Origin: Heliophilum fasciatum
GTDB lineage: Bacteria; Bacillota; Desulfitobacteriia; Heliobacteriales; Heliobacteriaceae
Reading direction: 5' to 3'
Length of the DNA: 64,000 bases
NCBI RefSeq assembly: GCF_004341395.1
Contig: NZ_SLXT01000006.1
Coordinates: forward strand, 62,001-126,000
Part shown: positions 47,949 through 60,586 of the stretch, one piece after another
Position numbering within the stretch: the stretch's first letter is position 1
Layout: each line of letters starts with the position of its first letter
The notes under the pieces: generated by a model
The model's input: the letters and a program-made list of their open reading frames with translations, nothing else
What the model was told of the DNA's origin: nothing
Database searches by the model: none
Position numbers and translations under genes: made by a program

Positions 47949-48446
47949 ATGCTAGAAGCCCTGAACCTGAACGCGACCTTTTTCGCGATGCTCGCCAGCT
48001 TCCTGCTCCTGGTAGCGCTTCTGAAAGCGGTAGCCTTTAACCCGATTTTGAAGGCCATCGATGACCGTCGCACGAAAATTGAGACTGAAATCAAACGTGC
48101 TGAGTTAGACCTCGAAGAAGCAGCCAAACTGCGTGCAGATTACTCGCAAGAGCAGAAAAAGGCCCGTCAAGAGGCCCATGAACTCCTCGCAGCCGCGAAA
48201 AAGACGGCCGAGGAAAGTGCCCATGATATCGTCGCCGCCGCCCAAGCCGAGGCGGAAAGCATGAAACAAAAAGCGATTGCTGAAATCGAGCGGGAAAAGC
48301 AAAAAGCCCTGGAAGATGTACGCAACTACGCTGTGAACTTGTCGATGCTGGCGGCTGAAAAGATCATCCAAAAGAACATCGATGCCCAAACGCAAGCCCA
48401 GCTCATGGATGAAGCGATCCGCGAAGTGGGGAATTTGCCATGCTAA
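47949..48446 (+). CDS. atpF: ATP synthase subunit b
   Basis: Peripheral stalk. 165 residues: one N-terminal membrane helix (about 10-32), then a long charged coiled coil (AELDLEEAAKLRADYSQEQK and on) to the end. ATG 47949 with GGGAGG upstream. Overlaps atpH by seven bases. Confidence 0.95.
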   Translation: MLEALNLNATFFAMLASFLLLVALLKAVAFNPILKAIDDRRTKIETEIKRAELDLEEAAKLRADYSQEQKKARQEAHELLAAAKKTAEESAHDIVAAAQAEAESMKQKAIAEIEREKQKALEDVRNYAVNLSMLAAEKIIQKNIDAQTQAQLMDEAIREVGNLPC

Positions 48447-49000
48447 CTGGAGCTGTAGCACGCCGATATGCCCAAGCACTCTTGGACATCGGCGTCGAAA
48501 ACAAGGCGCTCGACCAACTGGAAAAGGAATTGGGCAGTTTTGTCGCCCTGCTGGAAGAAAATGCGGAACTCAAGCGTGTACTCTTCCACCCGTCCATTAT
48601 CGTCGCTGAAAAAAAAGCACTGGTTGAGAAGTTGCTGGCTCAGGCCCAATTCTCTGCTACTGCCCGCGCCTTTATCTTGCTCGTCATTGATCGGCGTCGC
48701 GAGACGTATTTTGCCGACATCTACCGCGAATACGTACTCCTGGCCAACCAGGTACGCAACATCGCCCATGTCAATATCACCAGCGCTGTCGCTCTCAGTG
48801 ACGGACAGGTAACCAAGTTAAAAGAACAACTCGCTTCAGCCACAGGTAAAACCGTCGTCCTGCAACAAAAGGTCGATGCAAGCCTGCTTGGCGGCATGAT
48901 CATCGCTATTGGCGACCTGATCATCGACGGCAGCATCGCCGGCAAACTGCGTGACCTCAAAGCCACGCTGCAGCGCGCGCCACTGCCAACAGCTAACTAA
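48440..49000 (+). CDS. atpH: ATP synthase subunit delta
   Basis: Connects the stalk to the F1 head. 186 residues. VARRYAQALLDIGVENKALDQLEKEL near 6-31, FILLVIDRRRETYFADIYREYVLLAN, and the C-terminal DASLLGGMIIAIGDLIIDGSIAGKLRDLKATL signature. Confidence 0.95.
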   Translation: MLTGAVARRYAQALLDIGVENKALDQLEKELGSFVALLEENAELKRVLFHPSIIVAEKKALVEKLLAQAQFSATARAFILLVIDRRRETYFADIYREYVLLANQVRNIAHVNITSAVALSDGQVTKLKEQLASATGKTVVLQQKVDASLLGGMIIAIGDLIIDGSIAGKLRDLKATLQRAPLPTAN

Positions 49001-49010
49001 TGTTAAATAG

Positions 49011-50588
<1,578 letters not shown>

Positions 50589-50600
50589 GACAAGGCACAT

Positions 50601-50654
50601 AGTCGTTCCGCCTGTGCGTATGTCCGGTTCGGAAAGCCCATAGGGGGAACGACT
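50601..50654 (+). other. Long-range stem in the atpA-atpG spacer
   Basis: AGTCGTTCC (50601-50609) and GGAACGACT (50646-50654) are exact complements, 36 bases apart, inside a 160-bp spacer between operon genes. No T-run follows. Confidence 0.6.
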
Positions 50655-50748
50655 GCCCGGCCTGCTGTATCTGTATCTAGGTACGTGCGGCCCAGCGACA
50701 TAGGAACCAACGGGTTTGCTACCCTCGTACAAGTGAGGTGACACCCTT

Positions 50749-51612
50749 ATGTCCGGAATGCGCGACATTAAGCGCCGCATCCGATCGATCAAAAGCACCC
50801 AGCAGATCACCAAAGCGATGAAAATGGTTGCGGCCGCCAAGTTGCGTCGTGCGCAAGACAAGGTTACCGCCGCCCGTCCCTTTGCGCGTGAGATTCAGGG
50901 CGTCCTTTCCCGACTCGTCGGCGCCGCCTCGGATGTGAGCCATCCGCTCCTCGAGACCCGCGAGGTCAAAAAAGTCGCCTATATCGTTGTCACTGCCGAC
51001 CGCGGACTTTGCGGCGGCTACAATACGAACATTTTGCGGCTCGTCAATACGGCCTTCAAAAACCGTAACGACTTGGTCCTGATCCCCGTCGGGCGCAAAG
51101 GCCGCGATTTGTACAAGCGTCTGAACAAGACGATCATGGCTGAATACGTCGGTCTTGGCGAAGACATCAGCTTTGGCACGGCCCAAGAAATTGCCAAAAC
51201 CGTGATCGACATGTACAGCGAAGGCCAGTTTGACGAAGTCCATCTGGTGTTTACCGAGTTCGTCTCGGCGCTGACCCAGCGTCCGCAACAGATGCAACTT
51301 CTGCCCATCCCGGCTGCCAAGGACGCCGAAGGTGAAGGCAACGCTGCCGTCGGCCCCTTATACATTTTTGAACCCAGCCCGGAAGGCGTACTCGATGAAC
51401 TGCTTCCCAAGTATGTGGAAACGCAGATCTACCGAGCACTGCTGGAATCCAAAGCGTCCGAACATGGCGCACGGATGACCGCCATGGGTTCGGCGACGGA
51501 CAACGCGAAGGAAATGATCGCCAAGCTGACCTTGACCTTCAACCGCGCCCGTCAAGCCGCCATTACCAAAGAAATTTCCGAAGTGGTCGGCGGGGCCGCC
51601 GCCCTCGGCTAA
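50749..51612 (+). CDS. atpG: ATP synthase subunit gamma
   Basis: Central rotor shaft. 287 residues. [33 protein letters not shown] start and the C-terminal [44 protein letters not shown] are the paired coiled-coil ends. [11 protein letters not shown] near 84-94. Start ATG 50749 with AAGTGAGGTGACACCCTT upstream. Confidence 0.97.
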   Translation: MSGMRDIKRRIRSIKSTQQITKAMKMVAAAKLRRAQDKVTAARPFAREIQGVLSRLVGAASDVSHPLLETREVKKVAYIVVTADRGLCGGYNTNILRLVNTAFKNRNDLVLIPVGRKGRDLYKRLNKTIMAEYVGLGEDISFGTAQEIAKTVIDMYSEGQFDEVHLVFTEFVSALTQRPQQMQLLPIPAAKDAEGEGNAAVGPLYIFEPSPEGVLDELLPKYVETQIYRALLESKASEHGARMTAMGSATDNAKEMIAKLTLTFNRARQAAITKEISEVVGGAAALG

Positions 51613-51656
51613 GCCCTACCGCCATTTATCACAACACGTAATGATCAACTCCCTAG

Positions 51657-53087
<1,431 letters not shown>

Positions 53088-53105
53088 CGAGGGGAGTGAC
53101 CAGCC

Positions 53106-53522
53106 ATGGCCAACAAGACCTACCGGCTTGAGGTGGTTACCCCGGAGCGGTTGGTACTCAGCGACGATGTTGAATTCACGTCCGCTCCGGGCGCAGAAGG
53201 CAGCATCGGCATTCTTGCTGACCACGCCCCCTTGCTCACGGCACTTCAGATCGGCGTACTTGAATACACCAAAGATGGACAAAACCAAAAGTTGACCGTA
53301 ACCGGAGGCTTCTTGGAAGTCGGTGATGGCAAAGTCACCGTACTCTCCAATGCTTCTGAGCGTCCCGTCGAAATCGACATTTCCCGCGCCGAAGCGGCCC
53401 GACGCCGTGCGGAAGCACGGATCGAAGAAGCCAAGCGCGGCACCGAAGATGCGGATTTAGCGCGTGCCGAGTTTGCCCTCAAGCGAGCGCTCCTGCGCAT
53501 CGATGTATCCAAATTCGATTAA
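53106..53522 (+). CDS. atpC: ATP synthase subunit epsilon
   Basis: Regulatory subunit of F1. 138 residues. N-terminal beta sandwich (YRLEVVTPERLVLSDDVEFTSAPGAEGSIGILADHAPLLTAL) and C-terminal helical hairpin (EAARRRAEARIEEAKRG to VSKFD). 18 bp after atpD. Last gene of the operon before a strong terminator. Confidence 0.96.
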   Translation: MANKTYRLEVVTPERLVLSDDVEFTSAPGAEGSIGILADHAPLLTALQIGVLEYTKDGQNQKLTVTGGFLEVGDGKVTVLSNASERPVEIDISRAEAARRRAEARIEEAKRGTEDADLARAEFALKRALLRIDVSKFD

Positions 53523-53532
53523 TTGATCCGTT

Positions 53533-53575
53533 TACACACCCCCTGTGGTCGTTTTGACCCAGGGGGTTTTGTGTT
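53533..53575 (+). terminator. Terminator of the atp operon
   Basis: ACCCCCTG-TGGTC pairs with GACC-CAGGGGGT around GTTTT; outer ACACA/TGTGT can extend the stem. TTTTGTGTT follows. Confidence 0.88.
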
Positions 53576-53631
53576 AGCAGCAAGTATATTTTCCGGGACA
53601 CCGCGGGCATGCTAGAGGGAAGGAAAGCTAA

Positions 53632-54663
<1,032 letters not shown>

Positions 54664-54711
54664 CCACCCTGCGATCATCAGCAAAAGAAACGGGCAGGTA
54701 TTCGTAAAAGC

Positions 54712-54740
54712 TTGTCAAATCGGCAGGTAAGCCATATACT
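54712..54740 (+). promoter_or_regulatory. Candidate sigma-A promoter of murA
   Basis: TTGTCA (54712-54717), 17 bp, TATACT (54735-54740). Confidence 0.65.
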
Positions 54741-54784
54741 GATGCCTGTGGAAAGAGCTCCTGTTTTTAGCGCGATGAACAGCC

Positions 54785-54830
54785 AAAGGAGGTGCCGCCG
54801 CTGACTGGAATGCCCCCGTCAATGGCATGA
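54785..54830 (+). other. Strong ribosome site with mini-ORF in the murA leader
   Basis: AAAGGAGGTG (54785-54794) is a near-perfect ribosome site. The frame after it (CTG 54801 or ATG 54810) closes at TGA 54828-54830, giving a peptide of only six to nine residues. murA itself starts 21 bp later at a TTG with a weak site. Confidence 0.5.
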
Positions 54831-54851
54831 CAGCGAAAAGCGGTAAGCCGA

Positions 54852-56114
54852 TTGCATGATACAAAAATTCTGATTACCGGGGGACGACGCTTGCAAGGCA
54901 CGATTCGTGTCAGCAGCGCCAAAAATGCCGTGCTTCCCCTGCTGATTGCCTCCCTGCTTGGCGAAGGCGAATCGGTGCTGACCGATGTGCCCAGCCTGGC
55001 CGATGTCGATACCACCTGCGCCGTACTGCAGCACCTTGGCTGTGAAGTGGCCCGGCAAAACAAAGACATCGTCATTCGCCCGGGACAAAGCAGTACCGTC
55101 GAAGCGCCCTACGAATTTGTACGGCGGATGCGTGCGTCCTTTCTTTGTCTTGGCCCGCTGTTGGCCCGTTATGGTCGGGCACGGATTTCCTTGCCCGGCG
55201 GTTGCGCCATCGGGTCCCGGCCGATCAATCTGCACCTCAAAGGATTGGAAGCCATGGGCGCCCGGGTACGCATGGAATATGGCCATGTGGAAGCCAGTTG
55301 CCGTCGTCTGCAAGGTGCGCAGATCTATCTCGACTTTCCCTCCGTCGGTGCGACGGAGCACTTGATGATGACCGCCGCGCTGGCCGAAGGACAAACCATC
55401 CTCGAAAATGCCGCTGAAGAGCCGGAGATCATCGATCTGGCCAATTACTTAAACAGCATGGGTGCCCATATCAAAGGTGCCGGCACCACCGTGATCAAAA
55501 TCGAAGGTGTGAAGCAGCTTCGCGGAACCCATTACACACCGATTCCCGATCGCATCGAAGCCGGTTCCTATATGGTCGCTGCCGCAGCCACCCAAAGTGA
55601 CCTGCTCATCGATAATGTCATTGCCGATCACGTCAAACCGATCACGGCCAAGCTTAAAGAAATGGGTGCCTATGTACAGGAAAACGACAGCAGCGTCCGT
55701 GTACGCAGCTGTGAACCCCTGAAGGCCGTCGATATCAAAACCTTACCCTATCCTGGTTTCCCCACCGATATGCAAGCGCAGATGATGGCCTTGCTGGCGA
55801 TCACCCAAGGTACGAGCGTCGTTACGGAAACGGTGTTTGAAAATCGTTTTATGCATGTCGACGAATTAAAACGTATGGGTGCCCAGATCAAAGTGGAAAG
55901 CAGTTCTGCTGTCGTCCAAGGCGTGCCGCGCCTCTATGGTGCTCCCGTGAAGGCGACCGATCTGCGGGCCGGTGCGGCCCTCGTCGTGGCGGCGCTGGCG
56001 GCCCAAGATACAACAGAAATCAGTTGCATTCATCATATTGAACGCGGTTATGATGATATTGTCAGCAAACTGCAGCACATCGGCGCCCAAATTGGGCGAA
56101 CGCATTCCAGCTAA
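54852..56114 (+). CDS. murA: UDP-N-acetylglucosamine 1-carboxyvinyltransferase
   Basis: First committed step of peptidoglycan synthesis (PEP + UDP-GlcNAc). 420 residues. K24-N25 in SSAKNAVLPLL; fosfomycin-target cysteine C118 in LPGGCAIGSRPINLHLKGLEAMGA, so the enzyme should be fosfomycin-sensitive. GFPTDMQAQMMALL follows. TTG 54852 is the only start giving the normal length, since the same frame is closed at 54828. Weak ribosome site. Followed by a terminator. Confidence 0.94.
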   Translation: MHDTKILITGGRRLQGTIRVSSAKNAVLPLLIASLLGEGESVLTDVPSLADVDTTCAVLQHLGCEVARQNKDIVIRPGQSSTVEAPYEFVRRMRASFLCLGPLLARYGRARISLPGGCAIGSRPINLHLKGLEAMGARVRMEYGHVEASCRRLQGAQIYLDFPSVGATEHLMMTAALAEGQTILENAAEEPEIIDLANYLNSMGAHIKGAGTTVIKIEGVKQLRGTHYTPIPDRIEAGSYMVAAAATQSDLLIDNVIADHVKPITAKLKEMGAYVQENDSSVRVRSCEPLKAVDIKTLPYPGFPTDMQAQMMALLAITQGTSVVTETVFENRFMHVDELKRMGAQIKVESSSAVVQGVPRLYGAPVKATDLRAGAALVVAALAAQDTTEISCIHHIERGYDDIVSKLQHIGAQIGRTHSS

Positions 56115-56119
56115 AACGA

Positions 56120-56143
56120 AGCTCCCCGAAAGGGGGGCTTTTT
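56120..56143 (+). terminator. Terminator of murA
   Basis: AGCTCCCC pairs with GGGGGGCT (one G-T pair) around GAAA, then TTTTT. Confidence 0.85.
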
Positions 56144-56153
56144 GCTTTTCGGT

Positions 56154-56182
56154 TCATAAAACAAGCCGAGACCACATACTCA
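56154..56182 (+). promoter_or_regulatory. Candidate sigma-E promoter of spoIID
   Basis: TCATAAA (56154-56160) resembles the sigma-E -35 (kmATAtt); after 14 bp CATACTCA (56175-56182) resembles the -10 (CATAcaAT). spoIID is a known sigma-E gene in B. subtilis. Confidence 0.6.
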
Positions 56183-56240
56183 TGAAAAACACAGGAACAT
56201 CGTCAAGGTTTCCGTCGCCCCGGAGATAAAGGAGATGATT

Positions 56241-57224
56241 ATGAGACGCTACCTGATCATTGCGGGCAGCATTCTCGTTGTACTCAGCATCATCGCCATC
56301 GGTGTACCCTATGTGATCATCCATACCCAACGTCAACCCCTGCCGACAGAACCGCTGGTCACGATCGAACAAAAAGATGGAGCAATGCAACAAGTACCCA
56401 TGGAAACCTATCTCATCGGTGTTCTGGCCGGTGAACTTTCCCCCAACGATCCCGAACAAGCGCTCTACGCCCAAGCCGTGGCCGCCCGCACCTATGCCTG
56501 GCGGAAAATCCAAGCCGGAGAAACATTAACCACGACCGTCAGCACCCAAGTCTGGCTGTCACCGGAAGAACGGCTAGCGCGCTGGGGTGTCCTGAAAACG
56601 CCAACCTACACGTATCATTTACAACGGGCGATCCAAGCCACGAGCGGACAAATTCTGACCCATCAAGGGCAGCCGATCCTGGCCGCTTTTCATGCTTCCT
56701 GTGGTGGAAAAACTGAAGATGCCAGTGAAGTCTGGGGACAGGTACGGCCTTATCTGATCAGTGTGCCCTGTTCCGAAGAAGACCAAGCCCACAACCAAAG
56801 TGTTCGTACGGTCCACTTTAGTTTGATCGATCTGGACGGACGCTTAGGGACGAATTTGCAGAACACAACGGCAGTGACGGCAGGGGGAACAAGCAAAAAG
56901 GCAAAAAAAGACGAATCCGCCATAGCCCAAGCCATGCTGCCGGCCGTGGCCATTACCGAAACAACACTAAGTGGCCGAGCCAAAACCGTGCGCATCGGTG
57001 AGCAGACGTGGCGGGCGACGGAACTGCGCAAGTTGCTCCAACTGCGCTCGACTGATCTCACACTGGCCTGGCAAGGAAACCAACTCCAGATCACTACCCG
57101 TGGCTACGGACATGCCGTCGGACTTTGTCAAGACGGCGCATGTTTGCTGGCCCAACAAGGAAAGGCCTACCAAGAAATCCTTCAGCACTACTACCCCCAT
57201 ACGGAACTGCAAAAATTGTATTGA
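56241..57224 (+). CDS. spoIID: Stage II sporulation protein D (lytic transglycosylase)
   Basis: Membrane-anchored peptidoglycan hydrolase that drives engulfment of the forespore. 327 residues. One N-terminal membrane helix (about 4-25), then the SpoIID domain: VPMETYLIGVLAGELSPNDPEQALYAQAVAARTYAW with the catalytic Glu in AGELS, AAFHASCGGKTEDASEVWG, and GYGHAVGLCQDGACLLAQQGKAYQEILQHYYPHTEL. ATG 56241 fits AAAGGAG better than ATG 56235. Normally works with SpoIIM and SpoIIP, not in the window. Confidence 0.95.
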   Translation: MRRYLIIAGSILVVLSIIAIGVPYVIIHTQRQPLPTEPLVTIEQKDGAMQQVPMETYLIGVLAGELSPNDPEQALYAQAVAARTYAWRKIQAGETLTTTVSTQVWLSPEERLARWGVLKTPTYTYHLQRAIQATSGQILTHQGQPILAAFHASCGGKTEDASEVWGQVRPYLISVPCSEEDQAHNQSVRTVHFSLIDLDGRLGTNLQNTTAVTAGGTSKKAKKDESAIAQAMLPAVAITETTLSGRAKTVRIGEQTWRATELRKLLQLRSTDLTLAWQGNQLQITTRGYGHAVGLCQDGACLLAQQGKAYQEILQHYYPHTELQKLY

Positions 57225-57313
57225 TGCCTAGCGGGAACGGCCCGGCAGAATGTTCTTTTTTGCTTACCCCATCCATATAATCTACAGATTTTTTGGGTGA
57301 GGGAGGGCCACTC

Positions 57314-57562
57314 ATGCAGGAATATATCCTCAAACGCGTCCTCGAAGTATCACAATACATTCTCGATTCGGCCGCGACTGTACGCCAAACGGCCAGCGTC
57401 TTTGGCGTGAGCAAAAGCACCATTCATAAAGATGTGACCGAACGCCTCCCCGGCGTCAATCCCCAGCTATCGGCCCAAGTCAAACAGATCCTGGATCGCA
57501 ACAAATCAGAACGCCATATCCGCGGCGGTGAAGCCACACGCAAAAAGTATCAAGACAACTGA
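57314..57562 (+). CDS. spoIIID: Sporulation transcription regulator SpoIIID
   Basis: Small mother-cell DNA-binding protein that modulates sigma-E genes. 82 residues. MQEYILKRVLEVSQYILDSAATVRQTASVFGVSKSTIHKDVTERLP carries the helix-turn-helix (about 22-45), and the basic tail RHIRGGEATRKKYQ completes it. ATG 57314 follows GGGAGGG. A CATATAAT box 40 bp upstream could be a sigma-E -10, but no matching -35 was seen. Confidence 0.95.
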   Translation: MQEYILKRVLEVSQYILDSAATVRQTASVFGVSKSTIHKDVTERLPGVNPQLSAQVKQILDRNKSERHIRGGEATRKKYQDN

Positions 57563-57611
57563 AATTTCCTGGCGAAGCGAAAGAAAAAAAAGCGAAGCGA
57601 ACCGATTCCCC

Positions 57612-57640
57612 TTGGATCCAGCCAAATGACAGGGTATACT
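57612..57640 (+). promoter_or_regulatory. Candidate sigma-A promoter of mbl
   Basis: TTGGAT (57612-57617), 17 bp, TATACT (57635-57640). Confidence 0.65.
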
Positions 57641-57695
57641 GTAGTTAGGGAAAAAACGCGTTTTTACGCTTCAGATGGACTAGGGGGACAAGTTC

Positions 57696-58727
57696 GTGTT
57701 AGGCTTGACTGAAGATATTGGTATTGATCTTGGCACCGCAAGTGTGCTTGTTTTTGTCAAAGGCAAAGGCATTGTTTTGATGGAACCATCGGTTGTAGCG
57801 ATTAACAAAGATACAGGATCGATCATCGCTGTGGGTGAGGAAGCTCGGCGTATGCTGGGGCGTACACCGGGTAACATTGTCGCTATCCGCCCCTTGCGTG
57901 ACGGCGTGATCGCTGACTATGATGTAACAGAGCGCATGTTGCGTTACTTTATTACCAAAGCTTGCGGAAAATCATTCTTTTTCAAACCACGGGTGATGGT
58001 CTGCATTCCTTCCGGTGTAACCGGCGTGGAAGAGCGGGCCGTTCGCCAAGCGGCTATGCAAGCCGGTGCTCGCCAAGCCTACCTGATCGAAGAACCACTG
58101 GCAGCGGCCTTAGGTGCCGGGCTGGAAATTTCCGAAGCATCGGGATCGATGATCGTCGACATCGGCGGAGGTACTACCGACATTGCCGTACTTTCCTTAG
58201 GCGGCATCGTCTGCTCCAAATCGTTGCGTGTCGGCGGTGATAAATTTGACGAATCGGTCGTTCGCTACATCCGCAAAGAACATTCCTTAATGATTGGTGA
58301 ACGTACGGCCGAAGAACTGAAGATTAAAATCGGTACGGCCTATCCCTCGGGCCGTAAAGGGGACGACGCGGCCGATATTCGCGGTCGTGACCTGGTTACG
58401 GGCCTACCCAAAACGGTGCGCGTCAGTGCCATTGAGGCCTATCGCGCGATGCAAGAAAACATTGAAGCCGTTGTTTCCGGCGTTAAAGAAGTGCTGGAAC
58501 GGACACCGCCGGAACTGGCTGCGGACATCATGAACAAAGGCATTGTCATGACCGGTGGCGGTTCCCTGCTGAACGGCCTCGATACGTTGATCGCCAAAGA
58601 AACACGTTTGCCCGTTCATGTGGCTGACGACGCCATCTCCTGTGTGGCTCTCGGTACAGGATTGGCGCTGGGCATGCTCAACTATCTCCATAAGGACAAC
58701 ATCATGTCCAAAAAAGTAATGATGTAA
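57696..58727 (+). CDS. mbl: Rod-shape determining actin homologue Mbl/MreB
   Basis: Cytoskeletal ATPase guiding lateral wall synthesis. 343 residues. Phosphate-1 DIGIDLGTASVLVFVKGKG (about 7-25), phosphate-2 MIVDIGGGTTDIAVLSLGGIV, and adenosine motif IVMTGGGSLLNGLDTLI. Its position after spoIIID and before flagellar rod genes equals B. subtilis mbl; no mreC/mreD nearby. GTG start with GGGGGACAAGTTC upstream. Confidence 0.93.
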   Translation: MLGLTEDIGIDLGTASVLVFVKGKGIVLMEPSVVAINKDTGSIIAVGEEARRMLGRTPGNIVAIRPLRDGVIADYDVTERMLRYFITKACGKSFFFKPRVMVCIPSGVTGVEERAVRQAAMQAGARQAYLIEEPLAAALGAGLEISEASGSMIVDIGGGTTDIAVLSLGGIVCSKSLRVGGDKFDESVVRYIRKEHSLMIGERTAEELKIKIGTAYPSGRKGDDAADIRGRDLVTGLPKTVRVSAIEAYRAMQENIEAVVSGVKEVLERTPPELAADIMNKGIVMTGGGSLLNGLDTLIAKETRLPVHVADDAISCVALGTGLALGMLNYLHKDNIMSKKVMM

Positions 58728-58737
58728 AAAAGGATGA

Positions 58738-59640
58738 GTGCCTTTGAAACGCAAAGTACGGAAGGCCATCATACCCGCTGCCGGTTTAGGTACGCGCTTT
58801 TTGCCGGCAACCAAATCACAACCCAAGGAAATGCTACCGATTATCGATAAACCAACCATCCAGTTTATCATTGAAGAAGCGATTGCCGCCGGCATTGAAG
58901 ATATCCTGATTGTGACGGGGCGGAGCAAACGGGCGATCGAAGATCATTTCGATCGCTCGATTGAACTGGAAGTTTTTTTAGAAGAGCGCCAGAAGTTTGA
59001 CCTGCTCGACACGGTTCAGGAAATCGGACGACTTGCCGATATACATTATGTACGGCAAAAAGAACCGTTGGGACTCGGTCATGCCATCTACTGCGCTCGC
59101 TCTTTTATCGGCCACGAGCCTTTTGCCGTGATGCTCGGTGATGACGTGATCCAGGGTGACATCCCTTGTATCGGCCAGATGATCGAAGCCTATGAACAAG
59201 TGGGCGGCACGATCGTCGGCGTGCAACCGATTCCGCCGGAGCATTCATCACGCTATGGCATCGTCGCCAAAAATCAACTTGTACGTCCGAATCTCTGGCA
59301 ACTGCAAGCAATCGTTGAAAAGCCGAAGCCCGAGCAGGCCCCTTCCGACCTGGCCGTCATGGGGCGTTACATCATTGACCCGGCTGTCTTTGATGTCTTG
59401 GCAAGCCAGCGACCCGGTGCTGGCGGTGAGATTCAATTAACTGATGCTATTGATGCATTACATACTCAACACCACCAGCAGTTGTATGCGTACATTTTCC
59501 AAGGCCGCCGTTATGACGTCGGTGACCGGATGGGGTATCTGGAAGCGACCGTTGATTTTGCCTTACAGCGCCCGGACCTTGCCCGCGATTTCGCCGCCTA
59601 TATGCAGCGAGCGCTACGTAATTATTCTGACCTTCCTTAA
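58738..59640 (+). CDS. galU: UTP-glucose-1-phosphate uridylyltransferase
   Basis: Makes UDP-glucose for wall polymers and glycolipids. 300 residues. KAIIPAAGLGTRFLPATKSQPKEMLPIIDKP near 8-38 is the nucleotide-binding start; VRQKEPLGLGHAIYCAR near 105, MLGDDVI, and GRRYDVGDRMGYLEATVDFAL near the end. GTG start 10 bp after mbl, so probably same operon. Confidence 0.95.
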   Translation: MPLKRKVRKAIIPAAGLGTRFLPATKSQPKEMLPIIDKPTIQFIIEEAIAAGIEDILIVTGRSKRAIEDHFDRSIELEVFLEERQKFDLLDTVQEIGRLADIHYVRQKEPLGLGHAIYCARSFIGHEPFAVMLGDDVIQGDIPCIGQMIEAYEQVGGTIVGVQPIPPEHSSRYGIVAKNQLVRPNLWQLQAIVEKPKPEQAPSDLAVMGRYIIDPAVFDVLASQRPGAGGEIQLTDAIDALHTQHHQQLYAYIFQGRRYDVGDRMGYLEATVDFALQRPDLARDFAAYMQRALRNYSDLP

Positions 59641-59720
59641 AGAAAGCAGTTCCCGAGTCACCGGCAACCAACAGCAATGGACAATGAAATGACCGACCGA
59701 CTCATGGAGGAGGAATTGCT

Positions 59721-60545
59721 TTGATTCGTGGACTTTATACATCGGCAACCGGCATGCTGGTGCAGCAAAACAACCAAGATACCATCGCCAACAACTTGGC
59801 CAATGTGCAAACCACAGGCTTTCAAAAAGAACGGGCCGTCACCCGCCAATTTCCCCAATTACTGATTCGGCGTTTGGAAGACATGAGCCCTACCCGCATG
59901 GGTTTCGGTATCGGCCACGGCATCGCAATGAACGACCCTGCGCCGATCCTCGGTAACCTCGGTACGGGAGCGATGACTGACCAGATCTGGACGGATTACT
60001 CCCGTGCCGGCCTGCGAACTACCGGTAACCCTACAGACCTCGCGCTGAACGGCCGGGGATATTTTGTCATTCGCACGGACGGGGGCGACCGTTATACGCG
60101 CAATGGAGCCTTTACGATGGGACCGGACGGGCGCTTGATGACCCAGTCCGGTGCCCCTGTTCAAGGGCAAGGTGGCGACATCATCATCCCCCCAGCGAGC
60201 AACGTGGCCATTGATGAACAAGGCAACGTCAGTGCCAACGGGGAAGTGGTCGATCAACTGCGCATCGTTGATTTTCCTGATCCCCTGCCGGGCCAACCGG
60301 TTACCTTGGTCAAGCAAGGCGACAGCCTTTTTGCCGTAGCGGAAGGAGCTAACGCAACCCCGCAAGATTTGACCGGCCAAAACGGCCTCATCCGCGTCGG
60401 TGCGTTGGAAAACTCCAATGTCAATGTCGTTCAAGAGATGGTGCACATGATTGAGGCAGCGCGAGCCTATGAGGCCAATCAAAAAGCGATCACCGCCCAG
60501 GACGGAACCCTCGACAAAGTCTGCAACGAAGTAGGCCGTGCGTAG
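59721..60545 (+). CDS. Flagellar basal-body rod protein FlgF/FlhO-like
   Basis: Proximal/distal rod or hook-basal component. 274 residues. MIRGLYTSATGMLVQQNNQDTIANNLANVQTTGFQKER is the flagellar rod N-terminal signature; the C-terminal VQEMVHMIEAARAYEANQKAITAQDGTLDKV is the matching coiled-coil partner. In the middle, NPTDLALNGRGYFVIRTDGGDRYTRNGAF. TTG start after GGAGGAGGAATTGC. Equivalent to B. subtilis flhO in location. Confidence 0.92.
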   Translation: MIRGLYTSATGMLVQQNNQDTIANNLANVQTTGFQKERAVTRQFPQLLIRRLEDMSPTRMGFGIGHGIAMNDPAPILGNLGTGAMTDQIWTDYSRAGLRTTGNPTDLALNGRGYFVIRTDGGDRYTRNGAFTMGPDGRLMTQSGAPVQGQGGDIIIPPASNVAIDEQGNVSANGEVVDQLRIVDFPDPLPGQPVTLVKQGDSLFAVAEGANATPQDLTGQNGLIRVGALENSNVNVVQEMVHMIEAARAYEANQKAITAQDGTLDKVCNEVGRA

Positions 60546-60586
60546 CCCAAGCACAAGCCGCCAACCGATCAAGGAGGTAACCCACC

